In this document: positions 20,552-28,193 of the stretch, one piece after another
How positions within the stretch are numbered: position 1 is the stretch's first letter
Layout: each line of letters opens with the position of its first letter
Origin: Methanosarcinales archaeon
Lineage (GTDB): Archaea > Halobacteriota > UBA148 > JAUWXC01
Length of the DNA stretch: 64,000 bases
Reading direction: 5' to 3'
NCBI GenBank assembly: GCA_026016205.1
Contig: CP061209.1
Span: 305,469-369,468, forward strand
Notes under the pieces: model-generated
Database searches by the model: none
What the model was told of the DNA's origin: nothing
The model's input: the letters and a program-made list of their open reading frames with translations, nothing else
Program-made: the position numbers and the translations under genes

Positions 20552-21033
20552 TACAACTCCGCGTGAAGTTTTTTCATTCGTTGAATCGCTGGATGCAGTT
20601 TTCCTAATGTATTCTGCATATTTTTGATTACTTTGTCGATGGATACCTTCTTAGTACCCATCACGAGATTGTCGGCGTGCGCGACGATTTTCTCTTCGAG
20701 CGTTTCGGGCACATAATCTTTTTTAGGCAAACCCAATTTCTGGGCTTCGTCGGCTGGGATCCCGGCACCTATATGGCGCTCTATGATTCTAACAATCTTC
20801 TCATCGAGGCCGAAATCCCTTGCGATATCCGCACCGACCACTGCATGGTCAACGCCGTGCGTTTTTGCCCTTCCAATGTCGTGAAGCAGGGCAGCGGTCG
20901 TGATCAGGTCATAATCGGCACTATGGCGTCTGGCCAACTCTCCTGCAAGCTCTGCGACCGCGATACAATGATCGATTACTTTCTCTGAGCAGCCAGCTCT
21001 CCTAAGCAGATTGATGGCGCCCTCTTTTTTCAC
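20545..21033 (-). CDS. HDIG-domain phosphohydrolase (TIGR00295 type)
   Basis: A 162-residue HD-superfamily protein with H..CIAVAELAGELARRHSAD, LLHDIGRAK (the HD pair) and a later EKIVAHADN metal-ligand Asp. It matches the archaeal HDIG family of unknown substrate, probably a nucleotide or phosphomonoester hydrolase. It converges with the ACT regulator, overlapping it by 7 bases at the 3' ends. Confidence 0.88.
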   Translation of the reverse strand: MKKEGAINLLRRAGCSEKVIDHCIAVAELAGELARRHSADYDLITTAALLHDIGRAKTHGVDHAVVGADIARDFGLDEKIVRIIERHIGAGIPADEAQKLGLPKKDYVPETLEEKIVAHADNLVMGTKKVSIDKVIKNMQNTLGKLHPAIQRMKKLHAELYQ

Positions 21034-21079
21034 AAAATTAAACCATTCATAGGGGGCTATTAAACTTATTCTTCCAAAA

Positions 21080-21118
21080 CTCTTATATCATAAGAGTAAT
21101 TAAAGAGTAAGAGAGTAA
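21080..21118. promoter_or_regulatory. Inverted repeat over a TATA box, plus tandem repeats
   Basis: CTCTTAT (21080-21086) and ATAAGAG (21090-21096) form a perfect inverted repeat that includes the likely TATA box TTATAT, about 35 bases before the ATG at 21120. AAGAGTAA then repeats at 21092-21099 and 21103-21110, with GAGAGTAA at 21111-21118. It is a likely operator for the AbrB-like protein of the pair downstream. Confidence 0.5.
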
Positions 21119-21119
21119 A

Positions 21120-21281
21120 ATGGATAGAGCACAAGCACTGGAGCTATGGAAATCACGGAATTACAGAATATCAGGGCGCGCCAAGCTCAGGATGCTGGAA
21201 GAGGGCGTGAGCGCTGAGGACGTCAAGCTCAAGTTTTCGGTTCGAAATAACCTGCTGCTAATAACGCTGGAGGAATCATGA
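21120..21281 (+). CDS. Small partner protein (possible toxin) of the zinc-finger gene
   Basis: This 53-residue open frame starts MDRAQALELWKSRNYRIS and ends overlapping the next start as ATGA. It has helix-strand character and no recognisable motif. Its position first in a two-gene unit ahead of a YgiT/AbrB-like protein is the layout of toxin-antitoxin pairs of the MqsR/MqsA kind, although it is much shorter than MqsR. The function is inferred from position only. Confidence 0.6.
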   Translation: MDRAQALELWKSRNYRISGRAKLRMLEEGVSAEDVKLKFSVRNNLLLITLEES

Positions 21282-21619
21282 GATATGCATGCCAGATATG
21301 CGGCGCAAACGTTGACGAATCCAGTGATTTGACTTTCATAGCACCCATCGGGGGCAGAACACTCGTCATAGCCAACCTGTCAGGCGAAATTTGTCCGAAG
21401 TGCGGCGAAATATACTTTGACCCGGAGTCAGACGAAAAGATCGACGTGATATGGCATAGATTTAAGCAACCCTCTATCGTCTTCGAGCGCAAGCTGACTC
21501 AGTCTGGCGGGCGCAGGGTGGTCGGCATCCCTCTGGAAATAGAAAATGCGATACTCAAAGGAAAAAAGAACGTGAAGGTATGGTTGGAGGGCGAGAATAT
21601 CATTGTGCGCCCTGTGTAG
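21278..21619 (+). CDS. YgiT-type zinc-finger protein with AbrB-like C terminus
   Basis: A 113-residue protein with CQIC and CPKC (residues 5-8 and about 38-41) forming a YgiT/MqsA-type zinc finger. An AbrB/SpoVT-like DNA-binding half follows (LTQSGGRRVVGIPLEIENAIL..KVWLEGENIIV). MqsA-like antitoxins join a zinc finger to a DNA-binding domain, so this is probably the antitoxin and autorepressor of the 53-residue protein before it. It converges with tfe, overlapping it by 20 bases. Confidence 0.8.
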   Translation: MRYACQICGANVDESSDLTFIAPIGGRTLVIANLSGEICPKCGEIYFDPESDEKIDVIWHRFKQPSIVFERKLTQSGGRRVVGIPLEIENAILKGKKNVKVWLEGENIIVRPV

Positions 21620-22118
21620 CGCACACGCATTTTTGTATTTTGTTGACCCTATTTTCAAGCGCTTTAACGAGTTCGGTGTTATCCTGGTATTCAAGTGTTG
21701 CTCCGCAAATCGGGCAAACGAAATTAGTTTCTGCCGCTAGGGTAAACAAAAATCGTCCACAACCATCAGCGCACGCGTAAAACATATTGTCTTTTTCAGC
21801 TTCCAATCGTTTCTGGAGGTTTTTTAACAGCTTTTGCATCTCTACATCTAAAACATCGTAGATATTGCTCAAATCGATCTGCCATAGGTAGGTTAGCCAT
21901 CCACTGTCCTTATCCCTCTCCCGGCGATACGATGCTAATCCGTTTTCATACAGAATGTACAGCGCCCGTCTCACCGTGTTTAGAGCTATACCCGTTGACT
22001 CTGCCACTTTTTCATCGGGCATCTCGCCTTTTGGTGCCTTGTTGACCATCGTGAGACCATCTTCACCGATTAATTTCGTAAGATATGCCCTAGCAACTGC
22101 ATCTTTCAATCGTGCCAA
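21600..22118 (-). CDS. tfe: Transcription factor E, alpha subunit
   Basis: A 172-residue TFE that helps RNA polymerase open promoter DNA. The N-terminal winged helix carries DEKVAESTGIALNTVRRALYILYENGLA, and the C-terminal zinc ribbon has CADGCG...CPICG (about residues 117-140). Length and layout are those of archaeal TFE. The promoter region contains a long-armed inverted repeat around the TATA box. Confidence 0.92.
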   Translation of the reverse strand: MARLKDAVARAYLTKLIGEDGLTMVNKAPKGEMPDEKVAESTGIALNTVRRALYILYENGLASYRRERDKDSGWLTYLWQIDLSNIYDVLDVEMQKLLKNLQKRLEAEKDNMFYACADGCGRFLFTLAAETNFVCPICGATLEYQDNTELVKALENRVNKIQKCVCATQGAQ

Positions 22119-22138
22119 AACTTGTCACCATTATTAAT

Positions 22139-22175
22139 AACGCGCTCGAAGGACTTTAAACTTGCCCAGCGCGTT
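22139..22175. promoter_or_regulatory. Inverted repeat flanking the tfe TATA box
   Basis: AACGCGCT (22139-22146) and AGCGCGTT (22168-22175) are perfect 8-base inverted arms. Between them, at about 22153-22160, lies TTTAAA, a plausible TATA element for tfe, whose start codon is at 22118. The layout fits a regulator bound as a dimer across the promoter. No matching regulator can be named. Confidence 0.35.
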
Positions 22176-22218
22176 TAATTAAAAGCGCATTTTTCATCAC
22201 CATGTGTACAGCCTTCAT

Positions 22219-22740
22219 TTAACCCCTCTTTACGCACTTGCCCTTTCTCTTGGGAATAATCTTCAATCCTCTCTTAAAACTACGTTTTAATTCTTCCCCT
22301 TCCTGCAACCTGTCAAGGAAAATTGCCAGCGCTGCCACTTCGGAGTGTGGTTGCTGACCGATGGCAACGTTCCAGTCTACCAGATCGTATACTTCTGCCG
22401 GGACCTTTTCCGCGCCCACAATAACCATGAGATTCTTTGTACCTTTGATTTCATCGATTACATCGGGCAAATTAATCCCATACATCGTGAGATGACAGAC
22501 CTTCCCGCCGGCATCCTTCCACTTTCTTATTTCGTCCCTCCAATTAACGCCACCCCTAACGTAAAACTCGCCTCCCCATCGTTTCCTGGCATCGCGCAAA
22601 CTCTGTTCCACAGTTTTGTCACCAGAAATGAACAACACACCCTCTGCGCCCAGTGCTCGTGCTGTCAGGGCGACATGCGTTGTCATCCTCTGGTCGCGAA
22701 ACAGGCGGTGTCCAAGACGGAGAACGACGATTCTTTTCAT
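22219..22740 (-). CDS. trm56: tRNA (cytidine(56)-2'-O)-methyltransferase
   Basis: A 173-residue SPOUT methyltransferase of the archaea-specific Trm56 family, which 2'-O-methylates C56 in the T loop of tRNAs. Features: [27 protein letters not shown] at the N terminus, FYVRGGVNW, and the knot region with VIVGAEKVP and [23 protein letters not shown] basic tail closes the protein. Confidence 0.93.
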   Translation of the reverse strand: MKRIVVLRLGHRLFRDQRMTTHVALTARALGAEGVLFISGDKTVEQSLRDARKRWGGEFYVRGGVNWRDEIRKWKDAGGKVCHLTMYGINLPDVIDEIKGTKNLMVIVGAEKVPAEVYDLVDWNVAIGQQPHSEVAALAIFLDRLQEGEELKRSFKRGLKIIPKRKGKCVKRG

Positions 22741-22800
22741 TGCTTCTCCTTTGCTTTATTTGTAGTTAATTTTATGTGCATTCCAGCAATAGGTAAGGTG

Positions 22801-24066
22801 ATGTATCGTACATATGACGAGATGCCCAAGATAAAATTGTCTCATGATATGGAGGCAAAGATAAGTGACAGTACCATCCGGGATGGTGCCCAGATGCCGG
22901 GTATTGTGCTCAAAAAAGAACACAAATTACGCATCTACGAATTTTTACACGAGATTGGAATTGAGAAAATTGAGACGTTCCTGTTCAACGAAAGGGATAA
23001 GGTCGCGGCCAGGGCGATGCTGGATAAAAGCTACGAAGTTCCAGAGGTGACCGCATGGGCAAGGGCCGTTCCAGAGGACATAGATTTAGCCATAAATATG
23101 GACGGCATAAAAGAGACGGGCATATTGATGTCGGTTTCAGATGTGCACATATTTGATAAAATGAAACTCAAGAGCAGGGAGGAAGCCGAGGAAAAGTATC
23201 TAACTGCTTTAGACTATGCCATTGACCATGGCCTACGCGTTAGATGCCATCTTGAGGACACGACAAGGGCAGATATAGAGGGTTTTGTCATTCCATTAGT
23301 CAAAAAGATTATAGACCGTGCACCGGATGCAATCATCAGAATTTGCGACACCATAAATATGGGGTTGCCTTTCCCAGAGGTCGATTTGCCATATGGTATA
23401 CCCAAAATAATCAGTCGGCTCAAAGAGGTTGGTGTTAAAGACATAGAAACGCATATGCATGATGATTTTGGGTTTGGCATGGCAAATACTATGGTGGGGT
23501 ACTGGTACGGTGCGAACTGGTCCAGTTTGACGTTCCTGGGCATAGGGGAGAGGGCAGGAAATACTGAACTGGAAAAAGTTCTGCTGTTCTTGGTACACAG
23601 GGTCGAAGGATTCCAGAAATACAATCTAAAAAATCTTGTCAAATTTGCGAGATATATGGAAGACGAAGTAGGAATCAGGGTACCAAGAAACAAGTCGGTA
23701 GTAGGCAAGAATGTGTTTGCCCATGAAAGTGGTATTCATACTGCAGGAGTTATCAGAAATCCGTTTACATACGAACCGTTTCCGCCGGAACTGGTCGGCG
23801 CAAAGCGCGAACTGTTAATCGGTGACACATCCGGTGCGGAAGTCATACGGATGAAGGTCGAGAAGGCGCTATCCGAGTTGATGGGCGTTAAAACCAAGAT
23901 TAACAAAAAGGACCCGCGCATAAAAACTATCCATAGAGATATTCAAAGGCTTTATGACGAAGGAAGCAGGCGCTCGTGCATATCCGATGAAGAGATTAAG
24001 GCATATACTGAGAAGTATTTCATGTTCGCGCCCATCGTAGAGGACGACCTCTCCAGGGGGGAGTAG
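22801..24066 (+). CDS. Re-citrate synthase-like DRE-TIM metallolyase
   Basis: A 421-residue acyl-CoA/2-oxoacid condensing enzyme of the isopropylmalate/homocitrate synthase superfamily (SDSTIRDGAQMPG, HMHDDFGFGMANT, GIGERAGNTELE, HESGIHTAG). Several stretches resemble Re-citrate synthase of Clostridium kluyveri as I remember it: YDEMPKI near the start, TGILMSVSDVHIF, and RCHLEDTTRADIEGFVIPL. No LeuA regulatory domain follows. It may therefore make citrate from oxaloacetate and acetyl-CoA, though homocitrate or isopropylmalate synthesis is possible. The open frame extends upstream across trm56 without meaning. The start at 22801 follows AGGTAAGGTG closely. Confidence 0.7.
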   Translation: MYRTYDEMPKIKLSHDMEAKISDSTIRDGAQMPGIVLKKEHKLRIYEFLHEIGIEKIETFLFNERDKVAARAMLDKSYEVPEVTAWARAVPEDIDLAINMDGIKETGILMSVSDVHIFDKMKLKSREEAEEKYLTALDYAIDHGLRVRCHLEDTTRADIEGFVIPLVKKIIDRAPDAIIRICDTINMGLPFPEVDLPYGIPKIISRLKEVGVKDIETHMHDDFGFGMANTMVGYWYGANWSSLTFLGIGERAGNTELEKVLLFLVHRVEGFQKYNLKNLVKFARYMEDEVGIRVPRNKSVVGKNVFAHESGIHTAGVIRNPFTYEPFPPELVGAKRELLIGDTSGAEVIRMKVEKALSELMGVKTKINKKDPRIKTIHRDIQRLYDEGSRRSCISDEEIKAYTEKYFMFAPIVEDDLSRGE

Positions 24067-24068
24067 TT

Positions 24069-24629
24069 ATGACCTTAGAAATGAGGGCGGAATCACCTCT
24101 GAGAGGCACCATCGACTTTTATCAGGCAGCAGAAAAATTCACGAGATACTGCTCCATGTGCCAAAATTCTAAGTGCGTTGCGGACAAGGTTTTCTATTCC
24201 AGGGAGGCGAGGGAAAATTTAGACATTGCATATGGCGAATACTTAGGAAACTTTCCAGTGATATTCTCTACGAAAGATGGTGTGAAGCCGATGCCAGTTT
24301 CTATGGAAATTAAAACAGAGGAACTTAAGCGCTCTTTGGAGGCGCAGCTTGCGTCTTTGGATAAACAAAAGATAAAGAAATATCTCTCGGCGTTGAACAA
24401 CATCAAGAAGTACTGTCCTGGTAACTGCGACTATAAAAAAGTCAAGAAAGACGTCGAAAAGATTAAAAAACTGGCAGAGGGCGTGAAGAAGGCAACGGAG
24501 ACGATTTATCTTGACGACCTTTTGAACATAACCAGAAAGCAATTAAAGGAAGCAGCCGAAGACCCTGAAAAATTCAAGAGCATGTTCCCCATGCCTCCAA
24601 AGCCCCTGGAGATTGAATACAGGGGATGA
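24069..24629 (+). CDS. Cysteine-containing protein of unknown function
   Basis: I do not recognise this 186-residue protein. It starts 2 bases after the citrate synthase-like gene, so the two are co-expressed. It has C28, C31 and C36 (CSMCQNSKC) and C116, C120 (CPGNC), which could bind zinc or an iron-sulfur cluster. A long Lys/Glu-rich helical part follows (about residues 85-170). It could be a partner or regulator of the synthase. Confidence 0.75.
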   Translation: MTLEMRAESPLRGTIDFYQAAEKFTRYCSMCQNSKCVADKVFYSREARENLDIAYGEYLGNFPVIFSTKDGVKPMPVSMEIKTEELKRSLEAQLASLDKQKIKKYLSALNNIKKYCPGNCDYKKVKKDVEKIKKLAEGVKKATETIYLDDLLNITRKQLKEAAEDPEKFKSMFPMPPKPLEIEYRG

Positions 24630-24630
24630 C

Positions 24631-25020
24631 TTAATCGCCTACATATTCAACGTTTTTGAGTGTCTTGAAATGTTTGTCTCCGCTTAGAACCGTGCACCCA
24701 TGTCTCCTCTGTTTTGCGACTATGATAGAGTCAATCAATCCAAAATCTTTTATTTTTCTCCGCACTTTGTGTTTGATCTCGGCAGACTCTAGCCAGTCTT
24801 CTGTATAAATTGGCTCTATTTCCGAATCGCTCCTAATGATTAAATACGCTCTCTCAAAATCTCTTCTTTCTCGCATACACCATCCTTTCAGTTCTGCAAG
24901 GCAACATTCTGGCGTTACTATCTCACTTCCTTTGTCATGGATGATCTTTTTTACTTTTTGACCTTTCCCACTCCCAATAAAGTATTCAACCCACGCATAA
25001 GTGTCGATGACGTATTTCAT
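24631..25020 (-). CDS. vapC: VapC-type PIN-domain toxin
   Basis: A complete PIN nuclease of 129 residues: YVIDTYAW (first Asp), a central CCLAELKGW (Glu), and FGLIDSIIVAKQRRHGCTVLSGDKHF (last acidic residues). Such toxins cleave tRNA or rRNA. It follows its antitoxin gene by 9 bases. It converges with the gene at 24069, with one base between them. Confidence 0.9.
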   Translation of the reverse strand: MKYVIDTYAWVEYFIGSGKGQKVKKIIHDKGSEIVTPECCLAELKGWCMRERRDFERAYLIIRSDSEIEPIYTEDWLESAEIKHKVRRKIKDFGLIDSIIVAKQRRHGCTVLSGDKHFKTLKNVEYVGD

Positions 25021-25029
25021 GAAATCGCC

Positions 25030-25230
25030 TTACCAGAGATCTTCATGCTCTCTCTCCTCTCTGAAAGGTTTCGCTCCTGCGAATATCCTGAATCCATCTA
25101 TCTTGGCTTTCTTTCTTATGTCCACGTCTACCGACTCACCCTCTTTTATCCTCAGTTTTCGGGCTATTTTCACGGGAATCACTAAGCCAAGTGAGTTGCC
25201 CCACTTTTTGACTTCGCCTGATATATGCAT
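25030..25230 (-). CDS. vapB: AbrB-type VapB antitoxin
   Basis: A 66-residue protein with the MazE/AbrB swapped-hairpin domain (VKKWGNSLGLVIPVKIARKL) and a C-terminal toxin-binding tail (FREEREHEDLW). The ATG at 25230 is preferred over the GTG at 25239, which lies within an inverted repeat. It probably binds its own promoter, where two inverted repeats are seen. Confidence 0.88.
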   Translation of the reverse strand: MHISGEVKKWGNSLGLVIPVKIARKLRIKEGESVDVDIRKKAKIDGFRIFAGAKPFREEREHEDLW

Positions 25231-25234
25231 TAAT

Positions 25235-25290
25235 ACCACCTATGCTATATGTGGTGCTCGTTGTATTTAAAGTTATACTAAAAAGTATAA
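25235..25290. promoter_or_regulatory. vapBC promoter with two inverted repeats
   Basis: Reading the minus strand, a TATA-like CTTTAAATAC sits at 25263-25272. Upstream of it is a perfect inverted repeat, TTATACT (25273-25279) with AGTATAA (25284-25290). Downstream, over the expected transcription start, an imperfect repeat has ACCAC (25235-25239) and GTGGT (25251-25255). Two sites flanking the TATA box suit autorepression by VapB. Confidence 0.45.
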
Positions 25291-25307
25291 TATTAGGTCC
25301 ACAGACA

Positions 25308-26345
25308 TCATCCTAATATATCTGCTGTGCGTTTTGCAATCTCACCAGCCATCTCGCTGAGCGTTGCTTTTCCTCCCAAATCGTAGGTGACCTTGCCCTC
25401 TGAGATAACGTCTTCCGTTGCTCTGAATATTGCATTTGCGCCCTCTTTTTCGCCCAGATGTTCTAGCATCCATGCGCCCGCAAGGATCGTTGCCGTGGGA
25501 TTCACCTTGTCTTTTCCGGCATATTTGGGTGCAGAGCCATGAGCCGGCTCGAACATCGCATAGTCGTCGCCGAAGTTTGCTGAATATACCAGGCCAATGC
25601 TTCCTACCAGGGCAGAGCACTCCTCGCTGAGGACATCCATAAACAAATTGGTAGAAAGAAGCACCTTGTTATTGAATAGTTGGGGGTTTTTAATGAGTTG
25701 CTGCGCCATGTTGTCGATGTGATACTCCTCTCTTTCTATCTCGGGATAATTTTCTCCTACTTTCTTAACTGCATTTAAAAATGCACCACACGTCAACTTG
25801 AGGATATTGCTCTTATGAATCACTACTACAGTCTTCCAGCCCCTGCGTTTCGCCTCTTCAAACGCAAATTTGGCGATTTTTTCACTTGCAGATTTCGTGA
25901 TTTTTCTGAAGGCGATGTACGTGTCATCTTCCTTGGTTTCGAGGCCGGAATAAAGTCCTTCGGTCCCTTCTCGAACGCAGACGAAATTAACATCCCCCAA
26001 TGGCTTGGGCGTGTTCGGAAACGTTTTGATGGGCCTGACATTGGCATACAGGTTCAACCCCTGCCTTATCGAAACTGCCACGCTTTTTGGTGTACCCTCT
26101 CCGCCGGGTGTCGTTGTCGGTCCCTTGAAGCATGCATCCGTTTCTTTGAGAACGTCCCACGTCACATCTGGAATCAGTGAATCTCCTCCATGTTTCTCCC
26201 ACCACTCCATGCCAGCATCACATACGATAGTCTCAATATCTGGATTCGTAACCTCCAGGACTTTGAGCGTGGCATCGATGAGCTCTGGTCCCACGCCATC
26301 TCCTTTAATCACAGCTACTTTTTTGCCCATGTTTCTATTCTCCAA
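25308..26345 (-). CDS. leuB: Isopropylmalate/isocitrate-type dehydrogenase
   Basis: A 345-residue beta-decarboxylating dehydrogenase. The substrate helix reads SIRQGLNLYANVRPIK (about residues 92-107), and VREGTEGLYSG follows. The cofactor loop reads HGSAPKYAGKDKVNP (269-283), with Lys274-Tyr275 as in NADP-dependent isocitrate dehydrogenase, where isopropylmalate dehydrogenases usually have Asp-Ile and use NAD. It follows leuC and leuD, which would suit leucine synthesis, but the residues also allow isocitrate oxidation. The second Met (26330) is an alternative start. Confidence 0.85.
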   Translation of the reverse strand: MENRNMGKKVAVIKGDGVGPELIDATLKVLEVTNPDIETIVCDAGMEWWEKHGGDSLIPDVTWDVLKETDACFKGPTTTPGGEGTPKSVAVSIRQGLNLYANVRPIKTFPNTPKPLGDVNFVCVREGTEGLYSGLETKEDDTYIAFRKITKSASEKIAKFAFEEAKRRGWKTVVVIHKSNILKLTCGAFLNAVKKVGENYPEIEREEYHIDNMAQQLIKNPQLFNNKVLLSTNLFMDVLSEECSALVGSIGLVYSANFGDDYAMFEPAHGSAPKYAGKDKVNPTATILAGAWMLEHLGEKEGANAIFRATEDVISEGKVTYDLGGKATLSEMAGEIAKRTADILG

Positions 26346-26850
26346 AGCCGTTGTTCTTCAGCAGGTATGGCATCAGTCCGCCTGCATCCAGTAGTTTCTG
26401 CATAAACTCCGGGATTGGCTTAAACTTGTATGTCTCGTTTTTTGTAAGATTCTTAATGATTCCTGCGCTAAAATCTATCTCAAGTTCGTCGCCTTGAGAA
26501 ACATTCTTCGATATGTCCTTGCACTCCACCAGCGGCAGACCTATGTTAAAGCCATTCCTGTAGAATATCCTGGCGAACGAATCGGCGACGATACAGGATA
26601 CGTTGCATGCTTTAATAACCCATGGCGCCTGCTCTCTGGATGAGCCACATCCGAAATTCTCAGAGGCGATAAGTATCGGGTTTTTCACCTTCTTTGCATC
26701 TTCGTAGAACTTGGAGTCAATAGCTTCGAATGTATGAAATGCCAGCTTCTTGATGTCCAGCTCGTCGTACTTGTATTTCCCGGATATTATCTCGTCTGTA
26801 TTAACATCCTTTGCAAATACTCGCAACACAGTTCCCTTGATTTTATCCAT
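26335..26850 (-). CDS. leuD: LeuD-like small subunit of (homo)aconitase-type dehydratase
   Basis: A 171-residue swivel-domain subunit that pairs with LeuC. ASENFGCGSSREQAPW (about residues 62-77) is the family signature. The specificity loop reads GKYKYDELD (residues 24-32), where isopropylmalate isomerases and homoaconitases of methanogens have YLVY- or YLRT-like loops. The substrate may therefore be something other than isopropylmalate, for example citrate. It lies 1 base after leuC and overlaps leuB. Confidence 0.88.
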   Translation of the reverse strand: MDKIKGTVLRVFAKDVNTDEIISGKYKYDELDIKKLAFHTFEAIDSKFYEDAKKVKNPILIASENFGCGSSREQAPWVIKACNVSCIVADSFARIFYRNGFNIGLPLVECKDISKNVSQGDELEIDFSAGIIKNLTKNETYKFKPIPEFMQKLLDAGGLMPYLLKNNGFGE

Positions 26851-26851
26851 T

Positions 26852-28117
26852 CTATGCGCCCCGTGGGTCTGTTATATGTCCTGTTATCGTACTCGCTGCT
26901 GCAGTGGCAGGACTGCACAGGTATATCTCTGCATTATCGTTGCCCATTCTCCCTTTGAAGTTTCTGTTCTGCGTCGAGAGCGCTACCTCGCCATCTCCAA
27001 GGGCGACAGTTCTTCCAATACAAAAACCACATCCTGGCGCTCCGATGGATGCTCCTGCTTGTAAAAACGTTTCTATGATGCCCTCTTTGATTGCCTGGAG
27101 CAAAACTCCCCTGCTTGCAGGGTATACGACCAATCGAGTACCCTCTGCGGTCCTCTTTCCCTTTAGTATCTGTGCAGCGACACGCAGGTCCTCTATGCGC
27201 CCATTCGTACAGGTCCCTACGCATACTTGGTCGAGTTCTACGTCCTCGAACTGCGTCACAGGGGCGACGTTATCTACCTTGTGTGGAAATGCCACCATTG
27301 GCTCAATTTTTTCTGCTTCGACGGTGATTTCATCGGCATACGTTGCCCCTTTGTCTGGGGCAAGCGGTGCGTACTCTTTGCCTCTGCCATGAGACTCTAA
27401 AAATTCTCTGGCTTTTTCGTCAGCTTGACACATTCCCGCTTTAGCGCCCGCCTCAATTGCCATGTTGCACATTGTCAGTCTCGATGCGAGACTCATCCTG
27501 TCTACAGCGTCGCCAAGAAATTCCATGGACATGTACGTCGCACCATCTGCCGTTATCTCCCCGATTACATGCAGAATTACATCCTTGGAATGCACGTGCT
27601 CTGGCAACTGGCCTGTTATCTCAACTTTAAACGACTCCGGTACCTTGAGCCATGTTTTTCCATATACCATAATCGCTGCTACATCAGTAGAGCCCATGCC
27701 GGTTGCAAACGCGCCAAGCGCACCATGCGTGCAGGTATGACTATCAGCCCCTATGATGACTTTCCATGGGGCGGCAAACCTCTCTACTACTATCTGGTGG
27801 CATATGCCATCGCCGTTCTCGAAAAATTGCAAATTATTCTCAACGGCGAATTTACGCATGAAACTATGAACGTTGGACACTTTTTCACTCGGAGAGGGTG
27901 ATGCATGGTCGCATACGCCTACAACCCTATTAGGATCGAATACGCTTTGTTTCGATAATCCGGACCCCATCTGCTGTATTGCAAGCGGCATAGTACCATC
28001 ATGGGCAAAGACCAGGTCTACTGGAGCAATGATCAGGTCACCTGCGAAAACATCTGTACCACTCTTCTTTGAAAGAACCTTCTCTGCCATTGTTTTGCTC
28101 ATTGGTATCCCCAACAT
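26852..28117 (-). CDS. leuC: LeuC-like large subunit of (homo)aconitase-type dehydratase
   Basis: A 421-residue 4Fe-4S dehydratase subunit. Cluster-ligand cysteines lie in VGTCTNGR and GAPGCGFC, and ADSHTCTHGALGAFATGMGSTD is the usual N-terminal active-site stretch. It moves a hydroxyl group between carbons of isopropylmalate, homocitrate, citrate or citramalate-type acids together with the LeuD subunit. It is the first gene of the leuC-leuD-leuB run and is divergent from the diadenylate cyclase gene. Confidence 0.93.
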   Translation of the reverse strand: MLGIPMSKTMAEKVLSKKSGTDVFAGDLIIAPVDLVFAHDGTMPLAIQQMGSGLSKQSVFDPNRVVGVCDHASPSPSEKVSNVHSFMRKFAVENNLQFFENGDGICHQIVVERFAAPWKVIIGADSHTCTHGALGAFATGMGSTDVAAIMVYGKTWLKVPESFKVEITGQLPEHVHSKDVILHVIGEITADGATYMSMEFLGDAVDRMSLASRLTMCNMAIEAGAKAGMCQADEKAREFLESHGRGKEYAPLAPDKGATYADEITVEAEKIEPMVAFPHKVDNVAPVTQFEDVELDQVCVGTCTNGRIEDLRVAAQILKGKRTAEGTRLVVYPASRGVLLQAIKEGIIETFLQAGASIGAPGCGFCIGRTVALGDGEVALSTQNRNFKGRMGNDNAEIYLCSPATAAASTITGHITDPRGA

Positions 28118-28150
28118 AATCCTTATACGCCTCTTGTATGGTCACACACC

Positions 28151-28160
28151 TCTTATATAT
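28151..28160 (+). promoter_or_regulatory. TATA box for the diadenylate cyclase gene
   Basis: TCTTATATAT lies 34 bases upstream of the ATG at 28194, in the short gap to the divergent leuC gene. That spacing fits an archaeal promoter with a brief leader. Pattern only. Confidence 0.45.
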
Positions 28161-28193
28161 CTTAACCGATGATAATACTAAACGGGCAATAGG

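Noticed and set aside
22345-22800. Upstream extension of the citrate synthase-like frame
   Set aside because: It runs antisense through trm56, has no family similarity, and the protein family begins near 22801.
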